A DNA stretch of 64,000 nt from Brachybacterium sacelli. GTDB taxonomy: Bacteria; Actinomycetota; Actinomycetes; Actinomycetales; Dermabacteraceae. The position numbers and the translations under genes are program-made. The notes below the pieces were generated by a model, which saw only the letters and a list, made by a program, of their open reading frames with translations, was not told the DNA's origin and did no database searches. Location of the stretch: the NCBI RefSeq assembly GCF_017876545.1, contig NZ_JAGIOD010000001.1, positions 2,418,001 to 2,482,000 on the forward strand. Direction: 5' to 3'. This document shows positions 35,565 to 43,839 of the stretch, one piece after another (the first letter of the stretch is position 1; the number at the start of each line of letters is the position of its first letter).

Positions 35565-35606
35565 CGCCTGGGTGGCGGGCCGGTCAAAGGGTGCCCGGGG
35601 ACCGGC

Positions 35607-35731
35607 TGTGGACAACTCGCCCCAGGCTGTGGACAGGTTCGGGATGTGCTCTCAAGCTCTGTGGAGGGCAGTTCGTCAGCCCAGGTCACGGGGGTGTAAC
35701 GAACGCCGCTGCGTCCCGGCTCTGTGGATGA
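35607..35731. repeat. cluster of DnaA-box-like words
   Basis: TGTGGACAA at 35607-35615 is an exact reverse complement of the DnaA box TTGTCCACA. TGTGGACAG at 35628-35636 differs by one base and starts 21 bases later. Weaker copies TGTGGAGGG (35660-35668) and TGTGGATGA (35723-35731) have the same orientation. A 7-bp stem GCCGGTC/GACCGGC (35579-35606) abuts the first box. No dnaA or dnaN is near, so this is not the usual origin context. Confidence 0.5.
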
Positions 35732-35767
35732 AGTTTTTTGACCTCGGATCGTGCCAGGCTTGCCGTC

Positions 35768-36355
35768 ATGACAGATCTGGTCCACCACGAGAACGTCGCC
35801 GGGCCCCGCGGCGAGCGGGTGCTCGTGCGCCGCTCCGCCCGGCGACGTCGCACGGTCTCGATCACCCGGCGCGAGGGCGACCTGGTGATCGCCATCCCCG
35901 CGACGTTCAGCGCCCGCGAGGAGCGCGATTGGGTGTCCAAGATGGTCGACCAGCTGGTCAGCAAGGAGGCGAAGAACTCACCGCGGCGACGCAGCGACAC
36001 CGCCCTCGCCGCGATGGCGCGCGAGATCAGTCGGACCCATCTGGACGGCCGCGCCCGCCCTGCGTCCGTGACCTGGTCCACCCGCCAGAACCAGCGCTGG
36101 GGATCCTGCACGCCGGCCGACGGCACCATCCGCCTCTCGCACCAGCTCCAGGACATGCCCGACTACGTGGTGCGCGCCGTGATGATGCACGAGCTGGTCC
36201 ATCTCCTGGTGTCCGGTCACGGACCGGAGTTCCAGGCGCTGATGGCCCGCTACCCGCAGGCGGAGAAGGCGAAGGGATTCCTCGACGGGGTCTCCTTCGC
36301 GAAGAACCTGCCGGAGGGAGGGCTCGACGAGGACCAGGCGGATCAGGCGGAGTAG
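35768..36355 (+). CDS. YgjP-like metallopeptidase (DUF45/M48 family)
   Basis: This 195-residue protein has the YgjP/SprT-like architecture: an N-terminal beta domain (RRTVSITRREGDLVIAIP), the motif QRWGSCTPADGTIRLSHQL, and the zinc site HELVH (His141, Glu142, His145) followed by SGHGPEF. YgjP-type proteins are predicted zinc peptidases with poorly known targets. The ATG at 35768 was preferred to TTG at 35738 because the conserved region begins after it. It ends inside the convergent NUDIX gene, overlapping by 13 bases. Confidence 0.88.
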   Translation: MTDLVHHENVAGPRGERVLVRRSARRRRTVSITRREGDLVIAIPATFSAREERDWVSKMVDQLVSKEAKNSPRRRSDTALAAMAREISRTHLDGRARPASVTWSTRQNQRWGSCTPADGTIRLSHQLQDMPDYVVRAVMMHELVHLLVSGHGPEFQALMARYPQAEKAKGFLDGVSFAKNLPEGGLDEDQADQAE

Positions 36356-36945
36356 CGCATGAGATAAGGGGCGAGTGCGTCGAGCTTGCCCGGCATGTCG
36401 GCCACCGTGCCCTCCGGCAGCGCATCGGTCGAGCGCTCCGGTCCCGCCCCGCGCAGCGGCCACGGCACCCACCGCACCTCGGGGGACTCCTCGCTGGCAT
36501 GCAGCGGCAGCGCGGCGGCCGGGGAGTCGGCGCGCAGCAGGTACTGCACGTCCCAGTGCTCGGCGCAGGCCCCGAAGGCGGTATCCAGCAGGTGCCGGTG
36601 CAGCACGGCGGGTCCGGGACCGAGACGTTCCAGGGCGGTCACACCGATCTCCTCCGCGACCTCCCGGCGGGCGGCCCGTTCGAAGCTCGTCTCGCCCTGC
36701 TCGAGATGACCCCCGGGCTGGACCCAGAAGCGACCCTTGCGATGCCACACCAGGGCGACGTGCTCGGCCGGGGCGTCGATCACCACCGCGCTGGCGGTGA
36801 GATGGTGCGGCCCGCCGCCGCGGTACAGGGCGCCGGGGGAGCCGCGCAGCAGCTCGAGGTAGTCCTCGGCAGCCCCCGGCCCGGTGGCGGCGGTGGCCGC
36901 CGCCCGCAGCTCCGCGAGCGCCGGGGCCGGGGCCTCAGCGGTCAC
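36343..36945 (-). CDS. NUDIX hydrolase
   Basis: This 200-residue protein carries a complete Nudix box, GGHLEQGETSFERAARREVAEEIGV, spread over about residues 93-117 (positions quoted in two parts: GGHLEQGET then RREVAEEIGV). It hydrolyses a nucleoside diphosphate-linked substrate that is not known. The frame is open well upstream, but the GTG at 36945 overlaps the end of the metalloprotease gene by 11 bases and fits coupling. Its 3' end overlaps the convergent YgjP-like gene. Confidence 0.82.
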   Translation of the reverse strand: MTAEAPAPALAELRAAATAATGPGAAEDYLELLRGSPGALYRGGGPHHLTASAVVIDAPAEHVALVWHRKGRFWVQPGGHLEQGETSFERAARREVAEEIGVTALERLGPGPAVLHRHLLDTAFGACAEHWDVQYLLRADSPAAALPLHASEESPEVRWVPWPLRGAGPERSTDALPEGTVADMPGKLDALAPYLMRYSA

Positions 36946-38428
36946 CGGGCCCGCTGTCCTCGCTCCGGCCGTCCTCGTCACCGTCATCGCTCTCGTCGCT
37001 CTCGGCGCCGCGCAGCAGCCGTTCCAGCTCGGCGTCGAAGTCGGTGGGGATCTCGACGTCGGCCAGGGCGTCGTCCGGATCCTCCGTGGTGGTCCGCGGT
37101 GCCTGCGGGCGCCCGGTGAGGACCTCCGCCGTGGGGAGCAGGTCCGGATGCTCCCACTTGGCCTCGCGGCCCTCCTCGCCCTCGGTGGCCAGTACGCTGT
37201 CCCACCAGGCGAGGGCCTCGCGCACACGGCGCGGACGCAGCTCGATGCCGACGGTGCCCGCGAGCATCTGCTCGGCCGGTCCGCCCGCGGCGCGACGGCG
37301 ACGCAGCACCTCGCGCATCGCCTCGAGCTCGGGGAGCTTGCCCTCGAGCGCCTGCGTGGTGACGTGATCGACCCACGACTCGATCAGCGCCAGGGTCGTG
37401 GCCAGCTCCTCGAGGGCACGCTCCTGCGCGGCCCGCCGGGTGAAGACGAACATCTCCTCCGGCCGCCGCGCCTGCAGCGCCTGCGGATCCGAGAGGTCGA
37501 GTCCGCGCACCATCTCGTCGAGCGCATCGAGGTCCAGGGTGATGCCCCGGGCGTAGTCCTCGATCGCGGAGAACAGCGCCCTGCCCAGCCACGGGGCGGC
37601 GCTGAACAGCGCGGTGTGGGCGATCTCGCGGGCGGCCAGGAAGATGCGGGCGGCACCGGGATCCAGCGAGTGCGCGGAGATCAGGTCCTCGACGTTGGCG
37701 GCGACCAGCGCCGGCTCGCCGTCGCGGCCCAGCGGCAACGACAGATCCGTGGTGCCGGAGACCTCGCGCGCCAGCGAGCCGATCGCGTGCCCGAACTGCA
37801 CGCCGAACATGGTCCCGCCGATCCGCTCCATCATCGCGGCCGGATCACCCGCCATGCCCATGGCGTCCTGATCCAGCCCGCTGAGCTCGCCCATCTGCGA
37901 GCTGATGGCCTCGCCGATCGCCCCGGCCATGTACTTCGCGACCGGCTCGACGATGGTCTTCCAGTGCGGCAGCGTGCGGTGCAGCCAGGTGCCGCGGCCG
38001 AACACGCCCAGCTCGGTGGAGGGCACGTCGACCGCGATCACCGGCTCCAGCCACAGGCGCGCCACCTGGGCGGCCTGACGCAGCTCCTCGACCTGGTCGT
38101 TCGTGGGGCCCGGGTCGCCGGGGGAGCCGGTCGGCTCCGGGGCGCCGGGGATGGCTGTCCCGGCGGCCGTGCGACGGGCGATGTCCTCGGCCATGTCCCA
38201 GTTCACGGGGTTGTCCCCCTGGGCGGCGAACATGTGCTGCATCTGCGCGGCCGCGGCCCGCAGCTGTGCCGGGTCCTGCGGCAGATTCGCCTGCCCGGCG
38301 AGCGCGGACAGGTCCAGCCCGTCGAGGGCGCCCTCGGGGAGGGCGTCCCCGAAGGTCTCCTTCAGGAAGCGCTTGAGCGCCTCCTCGTCCATGTCGCCGG
38401 GTCCGCCCGGGATCGGATCATGGGTCAT
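36935..38428 (-). CDS. DUF2342 zinc-dependent metalloprotease-like protein
   Basis: This 497-residue protein belongs to the actinobacterial DUF2342 family (TIGR03624-like), corresponding to Rv3195. It has the conserved core LAAREIAHTALFSAAPWLG (about residues 265-283) with the E-x2-H element, the N-terminal pattern GDNPVNWDMAEDIARR, and an acidic disordered C-terminus. Proteolytic activity is predicted by annotation more than proven. The ATG at 38428 has GGAGGTGG just upstream. It is divergent from the YlbL gene, as in mycobacteria. Confidence 0.87.
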   Translation of the reverse strand: MTHDPIPGGPGDMDEEALKRFLKETFGDALPEGALDGLDLSALAGQANLPQDPAQLRAAAAQMQHMFAAQGDNPVNWDMAEDIARRTAAGTAIPGAPEPTGSPGDPGPTNDQVEELRQAAQVARLWLEPVIAVDVPSTELGVFGRGTWLHRTLPHWKTIVEPVAKYMAGAIGEAISSQMGELSGLDQDAMGMAGDPAAMMERIGGTMFGVQFGHAIGSLAREVSGTTDLSLPLGRDGEPALVAANVEDLISAHSLDPGAARIFLAAREIAHTALFSAAPWLGRALFSAIEDYARGITLDLDALDEMVRGLDLSDPQALQARRPEEMFVFTRRAAQERALEELATTLALIESWVDHVTTQALEGKLPELEAMREVLRRRRAAGGPAEQMLAGTVGIELRPRRVREALAWWDSVLATEGEEGREAKWEHPDLLPTAEVLTGRPQAPRTTTEDPDDALADVEIPTDFDAELERLLRGAESDESDDGDEDGRSEDSGPGDR

Positions 38429-38516
38429 GGCCACCTCCAGCAGTCCGTGAGCCCTCCAGCGTACCGAGCGCGCCTGGATGACGGGCGGAACGAGGCATGT
38501 GGGGCACAATGTCGGG

Positions 38517-39674
38517 GTGATAGACGACCAGTCCCCGCCCACCCGCGCGCAGCGGGCCCGTGCACTGGTCTCGCGGACCGTCGAGGACGCGCAGCTCGCC
38601 CGCCCGCGGCTCGCCCTGGGCTCCATGGTGCTGCTGTGCCTGATGATCCTGGGTGGCTCGCTGATGCCGGTGCCGTACGTCATCGAGCGGCCCGGCCCTG
38701 CGATCGACGTGCTCGGCGAGTACGAGGACGAGCAGATCCTCACGATCGACGGTGCCGAGACCCACCCCACCGACGGCGAGCTCATGATGACCACCGTCTC
38801 GGTCGACGGCGGGCCCGGCTACCGGGTCACCCCCGTCGAGGTGGTCGCCTCCTGGTTCGACCGCACCCAGGCCGTCATGCCCCGCGAGGCCGTCTTCCCC
38901 GAGGGGCAGACGCGCCAGGAGACCGTCCTGACGAACTCCGTCGCGATGAGCACCTCGCAGCAGGGGGCGGTGGCCGTGGCCCTCGACGAGCTCGGCATCG
39001 AGTACGAGCCCGTGGTGATGGTCTCCGGCGTCGAGCAGGACGGCCCGGCGGACGGCACCCTCGAGGGCGGCGACGTGATCCTCTCCGTGAACGGCTCCAC
39101 CGCCACCGACGTCGCCGGCTACCAGGAGCTCGTGCGCGGCACCGAGGACGGCCAGGACGTGGACGTGCGGGTGCGCCGCGGTGACGAGGAGATCGACCTC
39201 GAGGTGCCCGCCGAGACGGTCGACGGCTCCTCGCGCATGGGGGTCGTGCTCTCCCCGGGCTACGACTTCCCGATGGACGTGCACCTCTCCGTCGGCGAGA
39301 TCGGCGGCCCCAGCGCCGGGATGATGTTCTCCCTGTCCGTGTACGACGAGCTGACGCCGGGCGCCCTGACCGAGGGCCGGCAGATCGCGGGCACCGGCAC
39401 CATCGACGCGGACGGCGCGGTCGGCCCCATCGGCGGGATCCGCCAGAAGATGGTCGGGGCGCACGAGTCCGGCGCGGAGTACTTCCTGGCCCCGAGCGAG
39501 AACTGCGACGAGGTCGTGGGCTACGAGCCCGAAGGGCTGGACGTGGTCGCCGTGAGCGACTTCGAGGGCGCCGTCGAGGCGACCGAGTCCATCGCCCAGG
39601 ACGGCGACACCGAGGGGCTGCCGAGCTGTGACGAGGTCGTGGACCAGACGGACCAGACGGAGGAGAACTCATGA
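38517..39674 (+). CDS. YlbL-type PDZ/Lon-protease-domain membrane protein
   Basis: This 385-residue protein has one N-terminal TM helix (about residues 35-55), a PDZ domain (about 165-235, EQDGPADGTLEGGDVILSVN) and a C-terminal Lon S16 protease domain. The catalytic Ser is in GGPSAGMMF and the Lys in GGIRQKMVGA. It probably cleaves membrane or envelope proteins; the Bacillus homologue is linked to cell-division control after DNA damage. GTG at 38517 lies 6 bases after CACAAT (38505-38510), so a leaderless start is preferred over the ATG at 38478. It overlaps the HAD gene by 4 bases. Confidence 0.88.
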   Translation: MIDDQSPPTRAQRARALVSRTVEDAQLARPRLALGSMVLLCLMILGGSLMPVPYVIERPGPAIDVLGEYEDEQILTIDGAETHPTDGELMMTTVSVDGGPGYRVTPVEVVASWFDRTQAVMPREAVFPEGQTRQETVLTNSVAMSTSQQGAVAVALDELGIEYEPVVMVSGVEQDGPADGTLEGGDVILSVNGSTATDVAGYQELVRGTEDGQDVDVRVRRGDEEIDLEVPAETVDGSSRMGVVLSPGYDFPMDVHLSVGEIGGPSAGMMFSLSVYDELTPGALTEGRQIAGTGTIDADGAVGPIGGIRQKMVGAHESGAEYFLAPSENCDEVVGYEPEGLDVVAVSDFEGAVEATESIAQDGDTEGLPSCDEVVDQTDQTEENS

Positions 39675-40363
39675 GCAAGCGCCGATCGCGCCGTACGCCG
39701 CCGCGGCCCACCGTGGCCCTCGATTTCGGCGGCGTGCTCAGTGCCGGGCACGACCCGGTCCCCGACCTGCACGAGCTGCTCGGCGGGGATGCCGACGTGC
39801 TCACCGAGGCCGTGTGGGCGCAGCGGCCCGCCTACGACGCCGGCGCGCTGAGCGCGTCCGAGTACTGGGGGGCCGTCGCCGCCGCCGTCGGTGTCGACCA
39901 TCTCAGCGAGCTCGAGGTCACCGAGCTCCAGAACGCGGACAACCGCTACTTCCTGCAGCTGGACCCGGCGTCCCGCTCCCTGCTGCATGACCTCGCCCGC
40001 CACCGGGTGCGCCTGGTCCTGCTCTCCAACGCCTCGGTCGCCTTCGGCGAGGCGGTGCGCCGGGCCGACTGGTTCGAGGCGTTCAGCTTCGCCGTGATCT
40101 CCGGCGAGGAGCGCGTGGTCAAGCCGGAGCGGGAGATCTACGAGATCCTGCTGAGCGCCCTCGCCCACGAGACCGGGGGAGTGTCGATCCCCTCCGCCGT
40201 GCTGTTCTTCGACGACCGCGAGGACAACGTCGAGGCCGCGCGGGCGCTGGGGATCGATGCGCACCTGTGGCCCCGCAACGGGCAGGAGGGCGCCGACGGC
40301 CTCGAGCACGGGGCCCGGGCGGCCCGCCGGATCCTCGCCGAGCGGGGAGTCGAGCTCGACTGA
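39671..40363 (+). CDS. HAD-superfamily hydrolase
   Basis: This 230-residue protein has a HAD-IA layout. The nucleophile motif is ALDFGGVLS (Asp18), where the usual second Asp is Gly20, a variant also found in YihX-like sugar phosphatases. Motif II is LVLLSNAS, motif III has Lys in ERVVKPE, and motif IV is FFDDREDNVEAAR. A phosphatase acting on a small phosphorylated metabolite is likely. It is translationally coupled to ylbL-like gene (ATGA overlap). Confidence 0.85.
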   Translation: MSKRRSRRTPPRPTVALDFGGVLSAGHDPVPDLHELLGGDADVLTEAVWAQRPAYDAGALSASEYWGAVAAAVGVDHLSELEVTELQNADNRYFLQLDPASRSLLHDLARHRVRLVLLSNASVAFGEAVRRADWFEAFSFAVISGEERVVKPEREIYEILLSALAHETGGVSIPSAVLFFDDREDNVEAARALGIDAHLWPRNGQEGADGLEHGARAARRILAERGVELD

Positions 40364-40374
40364 TCCGATGCGGG

Positions 40375-40380
40375 TAGAGT
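40375..40380 (+). promoter_or_regulatory. -10 element (TAGAGT) of ettA
   Basis: TAGAGT lies about 85 bases before the ettA start, giving a leader of roughly 75-80 bases that contains a GTGCC/GGCAC hairpin. This is the best promoter candidate in the gap between the HAD and ettA genes. The -35 is weak. Confidence 0.45.
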
Positions 40381-40464
40381 CGGACATCGCGAGACGTCCC
40401 GTGCGGTGCCGGTCAGAGGCACGCCGGTGAGATCCCCCGACACCCCTTTGAACAGGAACACGAG

Positions 40465-42147
40465 TTGGCAGAGTTCATCTACACCATGTACAAGGCCCGC
40501 AAGGCCGTGGGAGACAAGGTCATCCTCGATGACGTCACCATGAGCTTCTACCCGGGCGCGAAGATCGGCATGGTCGGCCCCAACGGCGCCGGCAAGTCGA
40601 CGATCCTGAAGATCATGGCCGGGCTGGATCAGCCCAGCAACGGCGAGGCCCGCCTCAGCCCCGGCTACAGCGTCGGCATCCTGCTGCAGGAGCCCCCGCT
40701 GGACGAGTCCAAGACCGTCCTGGAGAACGTCCAGGAGGGCCTGGGCGAGCTGTTCACGAAGGTGCAGCGCTTCAATGCCATCGGCGAGGAGATGGCCGAG
40801 CCCGATGCCGACTTCGATGCGCTGATGGAGGAGATGGGCAAGCTCCAGACCGACATCGACGCCGCGGGCGGCTGGGACCTCGACTCCCAGCTCGAGCAGG
40901 CGATGGATGCCCTGCGCTGCCCGCCCGGCGACGAGAAGGTCACCCACCTCTCCGGCGGCGAGAAGCGCCGCGTGGCGCTGTGCAAGCTGCTGCTGGAGAA
41001 GCCCGACCTGCTGCTGCTGGACGAGCCCACCAACCACCTCGACGCCGAGAGCGTGCTCTGGCTGGAGCAGCATCTCCAGCAGTACGAGGGCGCCGTCATC
41101 GCCGTCACCCACGACCGCTACTTCCTCGATCATGTCGCCCAGTGGATCGCCGAGGTCGATCGCGGCCATCTCATCGGCTACGAGGGCAACTACTCCACCT
41201 ACCTGGAGAAGAAGGAGGAGCGTCTGGCCGTCCAGGGCAAGAAGGACGTCAAGCTCGCCAAGCGCCTCAAGGAGGAGCTGGAGTGGGTCCGCTCCAACGC
41301 CAAGGGTCGCCAGGCGAAGTCCAAGTCGCGACTGAACCGCTACGAGGAGATGGCCGCGGAGGCCGAGCGCACCCGCAAGCTCGACTTCGAGGAGATCACC
41401 ATCCCGCCGGGGCCGCGCCTGGGCAACCAGGTGATCGAGGCGTCCGACATCGAGAAAGGCTTCGGCCAGCGGGTGCTCATCGACGGGCTCTCCTTCTCGC
41501 TGCCCCCGAACGGCATCGTCGGCGTCATCGGCCCCAACGGCGTCGGCAAGACCACGCTGTTCAAGACCATCGTCGGCCTCGAGCCGCTCGACGGCGGGGA
41601 GCTGAAGGTCGGCCAGAGCGTCAAGATCAGCTACGTGGATCAGAACCGCGAGAACATCGACCCGGACAAGAACCTCTGGGAGGTCGTCTCCGACGGGTTG
41701 GACTTCATCCAGGTGGGCAAGGTCGAGATCCCCTCGCGCGCCTACGTCTCGCAGTTCGGCTTCAAGGGCCCCGACCAGCAGAAGAAGGCCGGTGTCCTCT
41801 CCGGCGGCGAGCGCAACCGCCTGAACCTGGCGCTCACTCTCAAGCAGGGCGGCAACCTGCTGCTGCTGGACGAGCCGACGAACGACCTGGACGTGCAGAC
41901 CCTCGGCTCCCTGGAGAACGCCCTGCTGAACTTCCCGGGCTGCGCCGTGGTCGTCTCCCACGACCGCTGGTTCCTCGACCGTGTGGCCACCCACATCCTG
42001 GCCTACGAGGGGACCGAGGAGAACCCGGCGAACTGGTACTGGTTCGAGGGCAACTTCGAGGCGTACCAGGAGAACAAGGTCGCGCGCCTGGGCGAGGACG
42101 CCGCTCGCCCGCATCGCGTGACCTACCGTCGCCTCACCCGCGACTGA
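40465..42147 (+). CDS. ettA: ABC-F translation factor EttA
   Basis: EttA binds the ribosomal E site and couples translation to the ATP/ADP ratio. The 560-residue protein has two ABC domains: GPNGAGKST (38-46), LSGGEKRR and LLLLDEPTNHLD, then GPNGVGKTT, LSGGERNR and LLLLDEPTNDLD. The linker between them contains the arm/PtIM region (KKEERLAVQGKKDVKLAKRL) typical of EttA rather than antibiotic-resistance ABC-F proteins. It starts at TTG 40465 with AGGAA upstream. It is followed by a bidirectional terminator. Confidence 0.95.
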   Translation: MAEFIYTMYKARKAVGDKVILDDVTMSFYPGAKIGMVGPNGAGKSTILKIMAGLDQPSNGEARLSPGYSVGILLQEPPLDESKTVLENVQEGLGELFTKVQRFNAIGEEMAEPDADFDALMEEMGKLQTDIDAAGGWDLDSQLEQAMDALRCPPGDEKVTHLSGGEKRRVALCKLLLEKPDLLLLDEPTNHLDAESVLWLEQHLQQYEGAVIAVTHDRYFLDHVAQWIAEVDRGHLIGYEGNYSTYLEKKEERLAVQGKKDVKLAKRLKEELEWVRSNAKGRQAKSKSRLNRYEEMAAEAERTRKLDFEEITIPPGPRLGNQVIEASDIEKGFGQRVLIDGLSFSLPPNGIVGVIGPNGVGKTTLFKTIVGLEPLDGGELKVGQSVKISYVDQNRENIDPDKNLWEVVSDGLDFIQVGKVEIPSRAYVSQFGFKGPDQQKKAGVLSGGERNRLNLALTLKQGGNLLLLDEPTNDLDVQTLGSLENALLNFPGCAVVVSHDRWFLDRVATHILAYEGTEENPANWYWFEGNFEAYQENKVARLGEDAARPHRVTYRRLTRD

Positions 42148-42153
42148 GCGAAC

Positions 42154-42182
42154 GAGCCGGGGCGCATCGCGCGCCCCGGCTC
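42154..42182. terminator. bidirectional terminator after ettA
   Basis: A perfect 12-bp stem GAGCCGGGGCGC/GCGCCCCGGCTC closes an ATCGC loop. It lies between the convergent ends of ettA and the sigma/anti-sigma-like gene and overlaps the latter's stop codon by two bases. Confidence 0.88.
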
Positions 42183-43644
42183 AGCCGGCCGCCCGGGTGT
42201 CCGAGAGCGCGGGATCCAGGCTTGCCACGATGCGGGAGGACGGCGTGCCGGAGACGTTCTGCGGCGCCATCTCACGGGTCACGACGAGGGAGTCGGCCGT
42301 CTCGGGGGACGTGAAGCGGAGCAGGCCGTCCCGGGACATCTCCAGGACGCCGAGGTCGGTCCGGGCCCCGTCGGAAGTCCCCCACAGCTGCAGCACCTCC
42401 CCCTCGTAGGCCACCACGCCCTCGGCCCGTACGGCGAGACCGTCGGGGGTGATCACCGCGGCCCAGTCCCCGTTGTCGCTGAGTCCGTCGATGAGCTCGG
42501 CGTCGGCAGCGACGCTGTACTGCGCCCAGGTGCTCGCGAAAGCCTCCGAGGCGGCCCGCTCCCGCCGCGCGTCGATCAGGAGCCCGCCCAGCACCAGGAC
42601 CCCGATCAGGGCGAGGACCGCGAGGGAGCGGGAGATCCAGGGCCGCCCTTTGCGGCGCTCGTGACGTGAGCTGCGCTTCTCGTCCACGGCGCGGAAGGCG
42701 AAGGCCGGCGAGGGTGCCGGGCCGGTCTCGCCCTGCGGGACGTCGGCGGAGGGCGAGGAGGAGACGGGGGTCGCGGCGCTGTGGACGGCGCCGGCCACCG
42801 CGGGCGGGCCGACCATCCGGCGCTGTGAATCGGTGCCCAGGACCGGGGTGGAATAGGTGCCGTGATAGAGGGCCTCGGGGGCGGCGCCGAAGCCCTCGAG
42901 CACCGCGAGGTGCAGATCGCGCGAGGGCGGGACGGCGGTCAGCAGCGTCAGGGAGGCGGCGGCCTCGAGGGCGTGGCGGTGCACGCCCGCCGTCCCGGGA
43001 TCGACGGTGAGCTCGCGCAGCCGATGACGCTCCTGCTCGCCGGCCAGGGCCAGGGCATCCAGGGCGGCCAGGGCACGGAGATCGGGGTCCTGGGGCCCGC
43101 CGAAGGCCACCAGCTGGTCGAGCACGCGGGCGAGCACCCCGGCCGCCTCGCCGCGCTGGGGACCGGTGGCATCGAACCGACCCTGGGCGGCGGATTCGAC
43201 GAGGGCGCGCTGCGCGGACGGCAGCTCCAGCAGGGTGCGCACCACCTCCACCTCCCGCCGGTCACTGGTGCGATCGAGCGTCGCATCGGGGGCGATCAGG
43301 GAGCGGACGTCCCCGCGGGGACGAGTGGCCACGGCCGCGCGACGGGCCCGGTGAAGCACCGCCGCCTCCCCGGGCAGCGCGCTCGCGGCGAGATCGGCCG
43401 CATCCCGCAGGCAGGAGCGCAGGACCGACACCGTCAGTCGTCCCGCGGTCGCCGAGGAATCGGTGACATGCACCGCGAGTCCGTGGATCCGCGGGCCGAG
43501 CACGTCGACCAGGGCCGCCGCCGCGCTCCGGTCGCCCGCGGAGGCGCGAGACAGCAGGGTGCGGGTCGGATCGAGCTCGTTCCCGAGATCGACGGTGTCC
43601 TCCGGGATCCCCGACGGGCCCCCCGTCCGTGTGTCGCTCCCCAT
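42181..43644 (-). CDS. fusion of degenerate sigma-like region with RskA-like anti-sigma factor
   Basis: This 487-residue protein looks like an ECF sigma factor and its anti-sigma factor in one chain. Residues 28-105 resemble sigma region 2 (LLSRASAGDRSAAAALVDVLGPRIHGL), and 130-180 resemble region 4 (VVRTLLELPSAQRALVE), though DNA-binding residues look degraded. Residues 185-250 resemble an anti-sigma N-terminal helical domain (ALAALDALALAGEQERHRL). A Ser/Pro-rich linker, one TM helix (about 337-357) and an RskA-type extracytoplasmic domain (390-475, VLQLWGTSDGARTDLGVLEM) follow. ATG at 43644 has GGAGG 6 bases upstream. The target sigma is unknown. Homology was judged by eye. Confidence 0.6.
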   Translation of the reverse strand: MGSDTRTGGPSGIPEDTVDLGNELDPTRTLLSRASAGDRSAAAALVDVLGPRIHGLAVHVTDSSATAGRLTVSVLRSCLRDAADLAASALPGEAAVLHRARRAAVATRPRGDVRSLIAPDATLDRTSDRREVEVVRTLLELPSAQRALVESAAQGRFDATGPQRGEAAGVLARVLDQLVAFGGPQDPDLRALAALDALALAGEQERHRLRELTVDPGTAGVHRHALEAAASLTLLTAVPPSRDLHLAVLEGFGAAPEALYHGTYSTPVLGTDSQRRMVGPPAVAGAVHSAATPVSSSPSADVPQGETGPAPSPAFAFRAVDEKRSSRHERRKGRPWISRSLAVLALIGVLVLGGLLIDARRERAASEAFASTWAQYSVAADAELIDGLSDNGDWAAVITPDGLAVRAEGVVAYEGEVLQLWGTSDGARTDLGVLEMSRDGLLRFTSPETADSLVVTREMAPQNVSGTPSSRIVASLDPALSDTRAAG

Positions 43645-43839
43645 CGGGCGCCTCCGTGCGTGCTGAGCAGTTCCCCGCCTCCCGTACCCCACGCGGTGGC
43701 GACCATTGTCGCTCCTCGCAGGTGACGATCGTCCCACAGATCACCGCCGCCCGCGCGGCCGCTGGGTCCGATCGGTGCGGAGGATGAGACCATCGACGCT
43801 CGTCCGATCCCCCTGCAGCGTCCGGAAGGTCCCCTCCCT

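Larger units (their letters stand above)
35234..35767. other. 534-base intergenic region with structured elements
   Basis: No convincing gene is present. The left part holds the DUF5679 leader and promoter. The centre holds small hairpins, a 76-nt nested inverted repeat and a GAAA-loop hairpin (35473-35564). The right part holds another hairpin and four DnaA-box-like words (35579-35731), then the promoter region of the YgjP-like gene. Both flanking genes point outward, so the hairpins are not terminators of coding genes. Confidence 0.75.

Noticed and set aside
35579..35731. Chromosomal origin of replication
   Set aside because: There are DnaA-like boxes but no dnaA, dnaN or AT-rich unwinding region, and only two boxes are strong.
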